NCBI RefSeq assembly: GCF_023015865.1
Contig: NZ_JALKBC010000003.1
Span: 310,001-374,000 of the forward strand
DNA from: Arenibacter sp. F26102
GTDB taxonomy: Bacteria; Bacteroidota; Bacteroidia; Flavobacteriales; Flavobacteriaceae
Length of the DNA: 64,000 bases
Reading direction: 5' to 3'
The translations under genes and the position numbers were made by a program. Below are positions 18,615 to 27,645 of this stretch, piece after piece. The notes below the pieces were generated by a model. It saw nothing but the letters and a program-made list of their open reading frames with translations. It was not told the origin of the DNA and did not search any database. Each line of letters starts with the position of its first letter. Positions within the stretch are counted from its first letter, which is position 1.

Positions 18615-19358
18615 ATGACGCTATACACAAAACTGAATCTACTATTTTTATTGTTGTCCAGTACATCCGTATTGGCCCAGACCAACCCAATAAACTTTGG
18701 TACCGAGACTACTCTGGACCAATTGATCACCAAGGGAAAGGAAAAATCCATTAAATGGATCAATGTAAATACAGAACCGGAAACCTGGCGAAAAGAAAAG
18801 GACATCCTAATTTGCTCTGGTCTTCCAATAGGCGTTATGCGCTCTGAAAAGCAATATGAGAACTTTATTATGCTAGTGGAATGGCGACATATGGAAGCCG
18901 GGGGCAATTCTGGAGTCTTTGTATGGAGTGATGCCAAACCTGATGAAAAAGATCGTTTACCTGGAGGCGTGGAAGTTCAAATGCTGGAGCTCGACTGGGT
19001 AAATCAGAATATACGCGACGGGGTAAAGCCTCCCATAGCTTACGTACACGGCGAACTTTTTGGAGTAGGTGGGGTCAAAACCATTCCCGACAACCCCAGG
19101 GGTACCAGAAGCAAATCCATCGAAAATAGAGCACTTGGTAAAGAGCAATGGAACAGTTACAAAGTGGTTTGTGTTGATGGAACCATAAAACTCTCGGTAA
19201 ACGGGAAATTTGTAAACGGCATTAGTCAATCTTCCATTAAAAAAGGTTACTTATGTTTGGAGTCCGAAGGTGCGGAAATCCAGTTTAAAAATTTTAGAAT
19301 AATAGAATTGTCACCAGGAGTAACCGCTGAAGAGCAGATTGCCAAAAAGGTATTTTAA
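18615..19358 (+). CDS. Secreted DUF1080 (3-keto-disaccharide hydrolase-like) protein
   Basis: A 247-residue protein with a signal peptide ending near 'TSVLAQ'. The rest is a concanavalin-like beta-sandwich of the DUF1080 type: '[20 protein letters not shown]', '[19 protein letters not shown]', '[10 protein letters not shown]' and a C-terminal '[11 protein letters not shown]'. The family is now linked to cleavage of 3-keto-glycosides, usually beside Gfo/Idh oxidoreductases as here. Co-transcription with the preceding gene is likely. Catalysis in this member is inferred from family and context only. Confidence 0.85.
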   Translation: MTLYTKLNLLFLLLSSTSVLAQTNPINFGTETTLDQLITKGKEKSIKWINVNTEPETWRKEKDILICSGLPIGVMRSEKQYENFIMLVEWRHMEAGGNSGVFVWSDAKPDEKDRLPGGVEVQMLELDWVNQNIRDGVKPPIAYVHGELFGVGGVKTIPDNPRGTRSKSIENRALGKEQWNSYKVVCVDGTIKLSVNGKFVNGISQSSIKKGYLCLESEGAEIQFKNFRIIELSPGVTAEEQIAKKVF

Positions 19359-19469
19359 GGATTAGTATTACTAACATCAAAATAATCCTAGGGAAAAAAG
19401 TACGCTAGTTAAAAGATAACCCCATGAGCTTAAGTTTCTATTCGCTTTGCAAACTACAGGGCTAATAAA

Positions 19470-20504
19470 CTATTTGGAGTTAATTTTAATAGAAGCCATT
19501 ACAGGAAAGTGATCGGACAATTTGAGGTCGAAATTTTTATGTGCCATAACCTCAAAAGCTTGATCCGTCAAAATAAAATCTATTCTTACAGGATAATATC
19601 TAAAATTAAAAGTCCGGCCATATCCTGTACCCTGTTCAGAGAAGGAGTCGTTCATTTCCCCTTTGATTACTTTATACACATTGGAAAATTGGGTATTGTT
19701 AAAATCCCCACAGACAATTTTTTTGTAAGGTGTATCAATCCTATGTTTATCAAATAATTCGGCCTGCTCTCCCTGTTTTGCAAATGACCTACTAATCCGC
19801 TTAAACAACCTTGCTTTGGGTTCGTTGGAGATACGACTAACACTGGGTATTATCCTATGTGATTCAAGATGGAGGTTATAGACCCTAACTGTATCCCTAT
19901 TTACTACAATATCAGCAAAAAGGCCATTATTACCACTATCAGGAAAGTCTAAAGAGCCCTTATTGATAATAGGAAATTTTGAATAAATAGCTTGTATGGA
20001 TTTCTTTTCGCTTAATTTATAATCCGTAGCATATTTAAAGGCATAGATTTTCTTAAGTTGCCTATCCCTTATCCGGCTAAACTCCTGAATACATAATATA
20101 TCCGGATCTGCCGAAGTAATAAAATCCATTATACGATCTCCTACCGATGCATCATGAATCCATTCGAATTTATTAAACCCCCTTACATTGTAGCTCATGA
20201 TGCTTAGGTCCTCTTTCCTAATTTCCTCTTCGGACAATTTAAACCTAAAGAAATTTCCTAAACAGATATATCCAAGTACCAGTACAAAAGCAGATAGCCA
20301 TAATTGTTTTTTCCTTTTAAAGAGCCAATACGCCAGAAAAAGTAAATTTAAAAGAACCAAAAGCGGTACCAATAGGCTCAGAATAGAGAAATAGGCAAAA
20401 TGGACCACTGAAATTAGGGGTACAAAACAAGAAACAAATAACAACAGGGCCAAAACCCCATTAATGAAGAACATGAATTTATCAATAAAATTAAGGTTCT
20501 TCAC
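19470..20504 (-). CDS. Membrane-anchored endonuclease/exonuclease/phosphatase family protein
   Basis: A 344-residue protein with a GTG start. The first 90 residues form about three membrane segments. The catalytic EEP domain follows: 'LSIMSYNVRGFN' (metal-binding Asn), 'ILCIQEFSRIRD' (catalytic Glu), 'IVCGDFNNTQFSNVY' (Asp/Asn) and 'LSDHFPVMASI' (catalytic His). Such anchored EEP proteins may act on nucleic acids or phospholipids, and the sequence does not decide. It is the last gene of an apparent operon after two rhomboids and mutL, with a 3-bp gap. Confidence 0.88.
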   Translation of the reverse strand: MKNLNFIDKFMFFINGVLALLLFVSCFVPLISVVHFAYFSILSLLVPLLVLLNLLFLAYWLFKRKKQLWLSAFVLVLGYICLGNFFRFKLSEEEIRKEDLSIMSYNVRGFNKFEWIHDASVGDRIMDFITSADPDILCIQEFSRIRDRQLKKIYAFKYATDYKLSEKKSIQAIYSKFPIINKGSLDFPDSGNNGLFADIVVNRDTVRVYNLHLESHRIIPSVSRISNEPKARLFKRISRSFAKQGEQAELFDKHRIDTPYKKIVCGDFNNTQFSNVYKVIKGEMNDSFSEQGTGYGRTFNFRYYPVRIDFILTDQAFEVMAHKNFDLKLSDHFPVMASIKINSK

Positions 20505-20507
20505 TTT

Positions 20508-21380
20508 TTATTCTTTTCCTGCCTTAAATAAAAAATCCTTTTCTGCTTTGGAAAGACTTTCGTAACCAGACTTGCTAATCTTATCCAAGATAGCATCAAT
20601 TTTACGCTGGCGACTTTCCTTATCATAATTTTCCGTAGTTCCTTTACCTCTGTTTTCCTTTCTATATACCGTTTTTAACGGTGCTTTTTTCTCACTACGC
20701 TTAAACAAATTGGATATGGCATCCAAAAACTTGGCAAAACCGCTACCAATATCGTGACCTTTTATGAGTTGGCGTGCATAAAAATAACCCAAGGCAGCAC
20801 CTCCTAAATGCGCCAACCGCCCTCCTACATTGCCTCCTATTGAGATTTGGATAAGATCTAACAACACCACAAAGACCCCGATATGCCAAAGTTTTACATT
20901 AAAAAATATAATGCGGACTTCTTGGTTTGGCAAATAGGCACAAATAAAAATTAGCACAGCGGTAACCCCAGCAGAAGCCCCGATCAAGGCTGTATTTATA
21001 CCCAATAATGCCGGAAATATATTATAGCTCAATAAAAATATTAATCCACCCAGTATAACCCCTAAAAAATATACATTTAGAAACCTCCTAGTATCGAAAA
21101 GGTTAAGGAATATTCTACCTGCGAAATACAACATTAACATATTCCAAAAGATATGGCCCAAGCCGGAATGAAAAAAGGAATAGGTAACTATTGACCACGG
21201 CTGGGTAAGAAAATGAAAAAAGTCCTTTGGAAGTTCAAACCAACGAATTATACTATCCCCAGAAAATCCAAATAGAATCTTTAGCAATCCACTAAGAATA
21301 AATACCGCCACATTAATGACTATAAGCCTTTCAGCAATATTTAACCTGTTGTAATAATATCTAATGTTTTGATTGCCCAT
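20508..21380 (-). CDS. Rhomboid family intramembrane serine protease with C-terminal extension
   Basis: A 290-residue protein with six hydrophobic segments. The rhomboid Ser motif appears as G-A-S-A-G ('LIGASAGVTAVL') and the partner His as 'LAHLGGAALGYF', so the catalytic dyad looks intact. Residues about 215-290 form a charged tail ending 'SLSKAEKDFLFKAGKE', a DUF6576-like helical segment common in flavobacterial rhomboids. The start overlaps the end of the next rhomboid gene upstream by 1 bp. Substrate unknown. Confidence 0.88.
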   Translation of the reverse strand: MGNQNIRYYYNRLNIAERLIVINVAVFILSGLLKILFGFSGDSIIRWFELPKDFFHFLTQPWSIVTYSFFHSGLGHIFWNMLMLYFAGRIFLNLFDTRRFLNVYFLGVILGGLIFLLSYNIFPALLGINTALIGASAGVTAVLIFICAYLPNQEVRIIFFNVKLWHIGVFVVLLDLIQISIGGNVGGRLAHLGGAALGYFYARQLIKGHDIGSGFAKFLDAISNLFKRSEKKAPLKTVYRKENRGKGTTENYDKESRQRKIDAILDKISKSGYESLSKAEKDFLFKAGKE

Positions 21381-22126
21381 TACCTGTCCCAGCGATTGTT
21401 GTTAAACTGATTTTTTTTCCAATACCACATCATAATAAACCCGAATAGCGCGCCACCAACATGGGCAAAATGAGCTATGCCATTACCAAAAATAGAATAT
21501 CCCGTTACCCCTGAAAATAAATCCAATCCAATTAAGACCGGAATAAAATATTTGGCCTTAACCGGTACAGGAATAAACATTAAAAAGAGTTCACTGTTGG
21601 GATAGGACATTCCAAAGGCCACTAAAACGCCATAAATGGCACCTGAGGCACCAACTGCCGGAGTATTAAAAGACCCCAAAAAATTATCAATGGTACTCTT
21701 GGAGGCCACATCATACCAACTAGGACTATATTTACCACCTAAAATAATATCCATTATCTGTTCTTTGGGAATTCCCGAATTCACTAGAGCGTCCAACCCT
21801 TGATTAAAATAATAGTAGTTCACCCCGGTATGGATCAAGGCTGCCCCGATTCCTGCAGAAAAATAAAAAAAGAAAAATTTATTCCTTCCCCACATTCGTT
21901 CCAATGGCGACCCAAACGCCCAAAGAGCGTACATATTGAATAAAATATGCATAAACCCGCCATGCATAAACATATGGGATATCATCTGCCACAATTCGAA
22001 ATTTTCATTTTTCGGAAACCAAAGCGAAAACCACTGGTACATTTGATCTCCGTATAATTGTGTTGCCACAAAAAACAGTACATTAATTATTATCAAATGC
22101 TTTACTGCGTCCGTAATCCTACCCAT
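21380..22126 (-). CDS. Rhomboid family intramembrane serine protease
   Basis: A 248-residue six-helix rhomboid. Conserved features are 'HMFMHGGFMHILFNMYALW' in the first cytoplasmic/membrane region, the catalytic Ser in 'VGASGAIYGVL' and the His in 'FAHVGGALFGF'. It is a paralogue of the following gene but without the C-terminal extension. It begins directly after the mutL stop codon with no spacing, so both proteases are expressed with a mismatch-repair gene; no functional link is known. Confidence 0.92.
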   Translation of the reverse strand: MGRITDAVKHLIIINVLFFVATQLYGDQMYQWFSLWFPKNENFELWQMISHMFMHGGFMHILFNMYALWAFGSPLERMWGRNKFFFFYFSAGIGAALIHTGVNYYYFNQGLDALVNSGIPKEQIMDIILGGKYSPSWYDVASKSTIDNFLGSFNTPAVGASGAIYGVLVAFGMSYPNSELFLMFIPVPVKAKYFIPVLIGLDLFSGVTGYSIFGNGIAHFAHVGGALFGFIMMWYWKKNQFNNNRWDR

Positions 22127-23980
22127 TTATATAAATTTTTTATCAATTTCGTCCTCACTAATAGTCACGAATATTGGCTTATTAAAAGGACTAACCCCAG
22201 ATTCCTTACATGCAAACAAATCGTTTACCAAGGCCAACTGCGAATCGCTATCCAATACCTCCCCTGTTTTAACGGATAGGGATTTGGCCAATGTCTTAGA
22301 CAGTATATCGGTCTGAGAAAAACCATCAACAACAAAATCTTGCTGATAATCCGATATCAATTGATCCAAAATAATTCCTACCTCACTCTCAGGAACGGAC
22401 AATGGAAGCCCTGTGATCTTCACCTCCTCCCCTTCAATACTCTCAAATACAAATCCCACTGTGGTTAAGCTATCTTGAATTTCTTCAATAATTGCACAAT
22501 CCGATTTCGAAAATGTCAAAGATAACGGAAATAACAGTTGCTGGCTCACCGCCTCCTTAATGGTAATATTCTTTAAAAATTTTTCATAAAGTACCCGTTG
22601 ATGCGCCCTACTTTGATCTATGACCACCATTCCCGATTTTATAGTTGTCACAATATATTTACGCCTTAACTGAAATGTGGTTGCTCCTGTATCAATAGTC
22701 TCTTTTCTATTATCAAAAATAGAACCTGTAATGGTATCGGATTCGAAGCTTACACTACTAAAACCGGAGTTCTTACCAATATTGGATTCCATACCCACAT
22801 ATAAACTTTCCCAGCCTTTTGTACCCGGCTTCTGGAAACTCGGCCTTTGGGCAGATCCTGTACCAGAGTCATCCTTAAAGGGATTAAAGCCAGCATCGAC
22901 GATAACTTTGGGCAACTCCGCCGATTTATTCTTGTAGTTATACGGAGTTTCCAAATTTTGGTCCTGTTCAAAATCCAAGGAAGGCATTACGTTGAATTGC
23001 CCTAAACTATGCTTTACGGTCGACCTTAAAATGGCGTACAGGGTATGCTCATCATCAAACTTGATTTCCGTTTTCGTGGGATGAATATTAATATCTATAG
23101 AACCTGGATCAACGGTTAAATACAAGAAATACCCCGGATGATTTTCCTTTTTTATAAGTCCATCAAATGCCCCTAAAATGGCATGATGAAGGTACGGGCT
23201 TTTTATAAACCTATTATTTACAAAAAAGAACTGTTCCCCCCTACTCTTTTTGGCAAACTCGGGTTTACTGATATAGCCACTTATTTTTACTACTTGGGTA
23301 TCTTCCTTCACCGGTACCAATTTTTCGTTGGTTTTGGCCCCAAAAATATTTACTATACGCTGTCTGCTGTTCGAGGAAGGTAAATTGAATAGTTCACTGC
23401 CGTTGTTATAAAAATGAAAACTGATCGAAGAATGCGCCAAGGCCACTCTTTGAAACTCGTCCATTATATGCCGTAGTTCTACATGGTTCGACTTAAGAAA
23501 GTTTCGCCTTGCAGGAATATTAAAGAATAAATTCTTTACCATCATGGATGTCCCCTTGGGCGCCACGGCTACTTCTTGGGAGATAATCTTGCTACCCTCA
23601 ATTTTAATATGGGTCGCTACTTCATCTTCCTCTGTCCTTGTCTGCATTTCCACATGGGCAATAGCGGCAATGGAAGCTAAGGCCTCCCCCCTAAAACCCT
23701 TGGTATTTAATTGAAAAAGATCTTCCGCTTTTTGAATCTTGGATGTGGCATGACGTTCAAAACTTAGTCGCGCATCTGTAACGCTCATCCCTACCCCATC
23801 ATCAATTACTTGGATGAGTGTTTTTCCTCCCTCCTTTACCACTAATTTTATAGTGGATGCCCCAGCATCTATGGCATTTTCCATGAGTTCCTTTACCACT
23901 GAAGCGGGTCGTTGAACTACTTCCCCTGCGGCAATTTGATTGGCAACATGGTCTGGCAAAAGCTTTATAATATCTGCCAT
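22127..23980 (-). CDS. mutL: DNA mismatch repair protein MutL with degenerate endonuclease motifs
   Basis: A 617-residue MutL. The GHKL ATPase half is intact: 'ELMENAIDAGA', 'DDGVGM', 'GFRGEALASIAAI' and 'FFNIPARRNFLK'. In the C-terminal half, the position of the endonuclease motif DQHA(X)2E(X)4E reads DQSRAHQRVLYE (from D455), so the His, Ala and first Glu are changed. The CPHGRP-like zinc site reads SPFNKP (597-602), and the ACR motif is not recognisable. It is therefore predicted to be nuclease-deficient while still able to relay the MutS signal. It is second in an operon with a small membrane protein upstream and two rhomboids downstream. Confidence 0.94.
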   Translation of the reverse strand: MADIIKLLPDHVANQIAAGEVVQRPASVVKELMENAIDAGASTIKLVVKEGGKTLIQVIDDGVGMSVTDARLSFERHATSKIQKAEDLFQLNTKGFRGEALASIAAIAHVEMQTRTEEDEVATHIKIEGSKIISQEVAVAPKGTSMMVKNLFFNIPARRNFLKSNHVELRHIMDEFQRVALAHSSISFHFYNNGSELFNLPSSNSRQRIVNIFGAKTNEKLVPVKEDTQVVKISGYISKPEFAKKSRGEQFFFVNNRFIKSPYLHHAILGAFDGLIKKENHPGYFLYLTVDPGSIDINIHPTKTEIKFDDEHTLYAILRSTVKHSLGQFNVMPSLDFEQDQNLETPYNYKNKSAELPKVIVDAGFNPFKDDSGTGSAQRPSFQKPGTKGWESLYVGMESNIGKNSGFSSVSFESDTITGSIFDNRKETIDTGATTFQLRRKYIVTTIKSGMVVIDQSRAHQRVLYEKFLKNITIKEAVSQQLLFPLSLTFSKSDCAIIEEIQDSLTTVGFVFESIEGEEVKITGLPLSVPESEVGIILDQLISDYQQDFVVDGFSQTDILSKTLAKSLSVKTGEVLDSDSQLALVNDLFACKESGVSPFNKPIFVTISEDEIDKKFI

Positions 23981-24270
23981 TATTGCGGTATAAATATGGA
24001 TAGATCGAAATCTATAATGTATAGAAAAATAAGAATAAGGATGACAATAATTATTAGGGTTCTAATTTTTTGATTTCGGCTTCCAGATTGCTTTAGATCG
24101 TCCATAGCCCTACTGAACTTACCTTTAAAACCTGAACGACCGTCCATGGTAGGTCTAAATTTGTCCAATTTATGCTCTATTTTAAACGGACTTCCTTCAC
24201 CCTTATCATCGAAGTATCGAGGTGTATAACCAAACTTTTTGTTTTTACGTAATTTTGAAAACTTTCCCAT
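23980..24270 (-). CDS. Small basic single-pass membrane protein
   Basis: A 96-residue protein if the ATG at 24270 is used. That start is preferred because AAGGAT sits just before it and the usual N-terminus is 'MGKFSKLRKNKKFGYTPRYF'. The body is basic, and a single membrane helix at about residues 72-92 lies near the C-terminus. Its stop overlaps the mutL start by 1 bp. Relatives in flavobacteria are often labelled 'riboflavin synthase subunit beta', apparently because ribH lies nearby; nothing in the sequence supports that. Function unknown. Confidence 0.75.
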   Translation of the reverse strand: MGKFSKLRKNKKFGYTPRYFDDKGEGSPFKIEHKLDKFRPTMDGRSGFKGKFSRAMDDLKQSGSRNQKIRTLIIIVILILIFLYIIDFDLSIFIPQ

Positions 24271-24284
24271 AATCCTTATTGTTT

Positions 24285-24292
24285 CAAAGTTA
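24285..24292 (-). promoter_or_regulatory. -7 box for the small-TM/mutL operon
   Basis: The minus strand reads TAACTTTG, a full match to the Bacteroidota -7 pattern TAnnTTTG, 14 bp before the preferred start at 24270. No TTG is found at the expected spacing. The box position also argues against the longer start at 24303, which would lie upstream of it. Confidence 0.5.
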
Positions 24293-24405
24293 CTTAAAAT
24301 CAAAAAATATGCCTTATATCACTTGCTAAAAAATGTTAACAATTATGGCAGAATCACCTATTGGGTATGCAAAACCAAATGATAAAGAAAGATAAGTTAT
24401 AAAGA

Positions 24406-24888
24406 CTACTTTCCTAGGCTTGCCATCTTAATGGCTGCAATAGCTGCCTCAGCCCCTTTATTACCATGTTTACCGCCACTGCGGTCTATGGCCTGTTGCA
24501 TATTATTGTCTGTTAGGACACAAAAAATAACCGGTACTTCCGTTCTCACGTTCAGGTCCATTATTCCTTGAGCCGTGGCACTACAAACAAAATCGAAATG
24601 TTTGGTCTCTCCTTGGATTACACTTCCAATGGCGATAACCGCATCAACTTTCTTGGTTTCGATCATTTTTTTGGCACCAAAAGTAAGCTCAAAACTGCCT
24701 GGAACATTCCAACGTAGAATATTGCCCTGTTTGGCACCACAATCCAAAAGAGCCTCCAAAGCCCCATCGTAAAGTCCTTCGGTAATTTCTTCATTCCACT
24801 CTGAAACAACAATCCCAAACCGAAATTCTTTCGCGTTTGGGATTGTTGTTTTATCGTAAGCCGATAAATCTTTATTAGCCGTAGCCAT
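24406..24888 (-). CDS. ribH: 6,7-dimethyl-8-ribityllumazine synthase
   Basis: A 160-residue lumazine synthase, which condenses a ribityl-aminopyrimidine with dihydroxybutanone phosphate in the penultimate step of riboflavin synthesis. Typical features are 'FGIVVSEWNEEITEGLYDGA' near residue 24, 'VPGSFELTFGAKKM' and 'VIAIGSVIQGETKHFDFV' with its catalytic His. The product usually assembles into pentamers or capsids. The start follows the stop of the TPR gene by 1 bp, so the two are co-transcribed. Confidence 0.96.
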   Translation of the reverse strand: MATANKDLSAYDKTTIPNAKEFRFGIVVSEWNEEITEGLYDGALEALLDCGAKQGNILRWNVPGSFELTFGAKKMIETKKVDAVIAIGSVIQGETKHFDFVCSATAQGIMDLNVRTEVPVIFCVLTDNNMQQAIDRSGGKHGNKGAEAAIAAIKMASLGK

Positions 24889-24889
24889 A

Positions 24890-25654
24890 CTATTTATTTT
24901 TTGCCTTACCTATAAATGCATCTATAGTTCTAGCCTCATCAGAGCTAGGATATTCGTCCTTTATTCTTTGGAAATATTTTAGTGCCTTATCATTTTCCTT
25001 CAATTCCAATGCGGTAACACCCGCTTTATATAAAAATTTCGGAGTTGTAAAGTCATTGGCACTATGGGCAAAAGCCTGCTCGTAGTATCCCAAAGCATCG
25101 CTAGGCTGATTCAATTGAAGAAAAGCATCGCCCAATCCTCCTTTAGCCAAGGCACCCAAGATCAAATCATCGGAAGAAAATCCTTCTAAGTACTTAATGG
25201 CCTCATCGTACTTCTGCATATTCAAAAAAGCCATCCCCGCTGAATATTTAGCCAAATTGGCAGCCGTAGTACCATTGTACTCTTCAATAATATCCAAAAA
25301 ACCATATTTACCTTCCGCCCCGTTCAAGGCAAGGGTAAACAAGGAATCCTTTTCGGCAGTGGCCGATAATGCTTGATCAAAATACTGCTGAGGATATAGC
25401 ATCTCGTTTGCAGCACTTGCTTCCTTTGGCTTCTCCACAAATTGAAAGTAGGCCATATATCCCAAAACGGCTACGGCAATTACCCCAATTACTCCAAGAA
25501 TATAATTTTGATTTCGGGAAACCCACTCCTCTGATCTGGATGCGCCTTCATCCAAGGAACTAAATACCTCGGCAGTTGTACTTTCCTGCTCATCCAACAA
25601 AATCTCCTCCTCTTTATTTTTTGGTTTAAAACCTCTTTTCTTGTAAGTTGCCAT
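24890..25654 (-). CDS. Membrane-anchored tetratricopeptide repeat protein
   Basis: A 254-residue protein with a basic N-terminus ('[17 protein letters not shown]'), an acidic stretch, one membrane helix at about residues 52-70, and a periplasmic part made of TPR-like helices ('[11 protein letters not shown]', '[12 protein letters not shown]', '[11 protein letters not shown]'). The layout resembles YfgM-type ancillary SecYEG/chaperone proteins, but that equivalence is an inference. It shares a transcript with ribH and is divergent from recF. Confidence 0.8.
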   Translation of the reverse strand: MATYKKRGFKPKNKEEEILLDEQESTTAEVFSSLDEGASRSEEWVSRNQNYILGVIGVIAVAVLGYMAYFQFVEKPKEASAANEMLYPQQYFDQALSATAEKDSLFTLALNGAEGKYGFLDIIEEYNGTTAANLAKYSAGMAFLNMQKYDEAIKYLEGFSSDDLILGALAKGGLGDAFLQLNQPSDALGYYEQAFAHSANDFTTPKFLYKAGVTALELKENDKALKYFQRIKDEYPSSDEARTIDAFIGKAKNK

Positions 25655-25675
25655 TTTTGAATTTTATTAATCGCG

Positions 25676-25683
25676 CAAAAATA
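25676..25683 (-). promoter_or_regulatory. -7 box for the TPR-ribH unit
   Basis: The minus strand reads TATTTTTG, matching TAnnTTTG, 21 bp upstream of the TPR protein start. No good TTG is seen 19-20 bp further up. Confidence 0.5.
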
Positions 25684-25719
25684 AAGTTTTTATCCAAAAC
25701 CGAACGGGTATTTATTCGT

Positions 25720-25727
25720 TATTTTTG
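25720..25727 (+). promoter_or_regulatory. -7 box for recF
   Basis: The plus strand reads TATTTTTG, matching TAnnTTTG, about 52 bp before the recF ATG at 25780. It lies inside the longer open frame, which supports the shorter recF start. Confidence 0.5.
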
Positions 25728-25779
25728 GATATTTTATAGTTTCCGAGAAGAATTGAAAATAAATTTTTTACGACCCAGA

Positions 25780-26859
25780 ATGTTTCTAAAGAAATTATCA
25801 CTTATTAATTATAAAAACTTTGCTTCCGAAAATTTCGAATTCGACTCTAAAATCAACTGTTTCGTGGGTGATAATGGCGTTGGAAAGACGAACGTTTTAG
25901 ATGCCATTTACCATCTTTCCTTTGGAAAAAGTTACTTTAACCCGGTGGCGACCCAAAATATAAAACACGATGAGGATTTTTTCGTTATTGATGGGGAATT
26001 CCATAAAAACGACAGAGAGGAAAAGATTCTTTGCAGCCTTAAAAAAGGGCTGAAAAAAATTATAAAACGCAACGGCAAGGCCTACGAAAAATTCTCCGAT
26101 CATATAGGTTTTCTTCCCTTGGTTATTATTTCCCCAGCTGATCGCGATTTAATAATAGAAGGTAGTGAAACACGTAGAAAATTCATGGACGGGGTCATTT
26201 CCCAATCCGACAAGGAATACCTGCAAAATCTGATCAAATACAACAAAACCCTTAGCCAGAGAAATTCGCTCCTGAAGTATTTTGCGGTCAACCAAACTTT
26301 TGACAAGACAAGCTTGGCGGTATACAATGACCAACTTCAGGAATACGGCAGTAGAATATTCGCCAAAAGGTCCGAATTTCTGGAAGCGTTTATACCCATA
26401 TTCAAGGAACAATACCTTGCTATTTCAGGAGGTAAGGAACCTGTAGATTTAACATATGATAGTAAGTTATTGGACAATGATCTATTAACTTTATTGGAGC
26501 GAAATCTAGAAAAGGATAGAGCGCTGCAATATACAAGTGTTGGCACACATAAAGACGACCTTAACTTTGAGATAAACGGGCATCCCATAAAGAAATTCGG
26601 AAGTCAGGGACAACAAAAATCTTTTTTGATAGCCTTAAAATTGGCACAGTTTTACTTTATAAAGAAACAGGCCGGGACTACGCCTTTGTTACTTTTGGAT
26701 GATATTTTTGACAAATTGGATGAAAACAGGGTGGCACATATCATTCATTTGGTAGACGAAGATAATTTTGGTCAAATATTCCTAAGTGACACTCATGCGG
26801 ATAGAACGGAAGAGGTTGTAAAGAAGATACACCAATCCTATAAAATATTTAAATTGTAA
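25780..26859 (+). CDS. recF: DNA replication and repair protein RecF
   Basis: A 359-residue RecF when started at the ATG 25780 ('[20 protein letters not shown]'), the usual length and N-terminus of the family. The frame is open further upstream, but that part overlaps the divergent TPR gene and precedes a good -7 box. The P-loop '[20 protein letters not shown]', the signature '[17 protein letters not shown]' and Walker B '[15 protein letters not shown]' are all present. RecF loads RecA at gaps with RecO and RecR. A lipoprotein gene follows after 1 bp and a DciA-like gene after that. Confidence 0.95.
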   Translation: MFLKKLSLINYKNFASENFEFDSKINCFVGDNGVGKTNVLDAIYHLSFGKSYFNPVATQNIKHDEDFFVIDGEFHKNDREEKILCSLKKGLKKIIKRNGKAYEKFSDHIGFLPLVIISPADRDLIIEGSETRRKFMDGVISQSDKEYLQNLIKYNKTLSQRNSLLKYFAVNQTFDKTSLAVYNDQLQEYGSRIFAKRSEFLEAFIPIFKEQYLAISGGKEPVDLTYDSKLLDNDLLTLLERNLEKDRALQYTSVGTHKDDLNFEINGHPIKKFGSQGQQKSFLIALKLAQFYFIKKQAGTTPLLLLDDIFDKLDENRVAHIIHLVDEDNFGQIFLSDTHADRTEEVVKKIHQSYKIFKL

Positions 26860-26860
26860 T

Positions 26861-27277
26861 ATGCGATATGTCTGTTATTTTATTGCCCTCATTGGTCTTA
26901 TAGGTTGCCAAAACAAAGTAAACCAACTAGATCTGCCTTATCTGAACGGCTACTGGGAGATAGAAAAAGTTTCTTTTCCGGATGGCACCGAAAAGGAATA
27001 CACCGTTAATACCAGTATAGACTACATTGAAATAAACGACCTAAAGGGATATCGAAAAAAGGTTCAACCAAAATTCAATGGAACCTACGATACTTCCAAT
27101 GATGCGGAAATGTTTACTATTTATGAGAAGGACGGTGTTTTCACCATAAACTATGCAACAGATCTGAGCGAATGGCATGAAAAAATTGTAAATCTATCAG
27201 AGGATAACTTTACAGTTCTAAGTGAGGAAAACATAAAATACCACTACAAAAGATTTGAACCCATTAATATTGAGTAA
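26861..27277 (+). CDS. Small lipoprotein, lipocalin-like
   Basis: A 138-residue protein with a lipoprotein signal peptide: lipobox 'LIGC' with Cys at residue 16. The mature part is beta-rich, beginning 'LNGYWEIEKVSFPDGTEKEY', which resembles the short lipocalin-like domains common in Bacteroidota. It starts 1 bp after the recF stop and ends 2 bp before the DUF721 gene, so the three form one unit. Function unknown. Confidence 0.78.
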   Translation: MRYVCYFIALIGLIGCQNKVNQLDLPYLNGYWEIEKVSFPDGTEKEYTVNTSIDYIEINDLKGYRKKVQPKFNGTYDTSNDAEMFTIYEKDGVFTINYATDLSEWHEKIVNLSEDNFTVLSEENIKYHYKRFEPINIE

Positions 27278-27279
27278 AA

Positions 27280-27576
27280 ATGGCAAAGAGAAAAAATGAC
27301 AACCTTCGCCTAGGTGAAGCTTTACAGGAATTTATTTCTGAAAATAAATTACAAAAGGGAATGGATCGTGTAAATGCACGTGAAGCGTGGATAAATTTAA
27401 TGGGCAACGGCGTAAATAATTATACTACGGCCATAGAATTAAGGAGCGACACCCTTTTTGTATCCCTTTCCTCCTCTGTGTTAAGGGAGGAGCTAAGCCT
27501 GGGCAAGTCGAAAATCATAAAGTTATTGAACGAGGAATTGGGGAAAAATCTAATCACAAAAATTGTTCTGAGATAA
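27280..27576 (+). CDS. DUF721 / DciA-like protein
   Basis: A 98-residue DUF721 protein: 'LGEALQEFISENKLQKGMD', 'REAWINLMGNGVNNYTTAIE' and 'SSVLREELSLGKSKIIKLLN'. DUF721 includes DciA, which helps load the replicative helicase in bacteria that lack DnaC. Placement directly behind recF fits a replication role, as in many genomes. Short form without the long basic extension of some relatives. Confidence 0.85.
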   Translation: MAKRKNDNLRLGEALQEFISENKLQKGMDRVNAREAWINLMGNGVNNYTTAIELRSDTLFVSLSSSVLREELSLGKSKIIKLLNEELGKNLITKIVLR

Positions 27577-27593
27577 GTATGTGCTATACATTA

Positions 27594-27630
27594 ACAAAAA
27601 AACCACGCCTTCCGGCGTGGTTTTTAATTA
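27594..27630. terminator. Bidirectional terminator between DUF721 and ndk
   Basis: AACCACGCC (27601-27609), a TTCC loop and GGCGTGGTT (27614-27622) form a perfect 9-bp stem. A-rich sequence on the left and T-rich on the right let it serve both converging genes. Confidence 0.9.
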
Positions 27631-27645
27631 TATAAAAATAAGTTC

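Noticed and set aside
19358-19389. AGGATTA/TAATCCT inverted repeat after the DUF1080 gene as a terminator
   Set aside because: The 7-bp A/T-rich stem has an 18-nt loop and no T-run follows.
24271-24303. Extended start of the small membrane protein and the name 'riboflavin synthase subunit beta'
   Set aside because: The ribosome site and promoter favour 24270, and the basic single-helix sequence has no lumazine or riboflavin synthase motif.
25648-25779. Longer N-terminus for recF
   Set aside because: It overlaps the divergent TPR gene start, adds 44 residues with no family match, and lies partly upstream of the -7 box.
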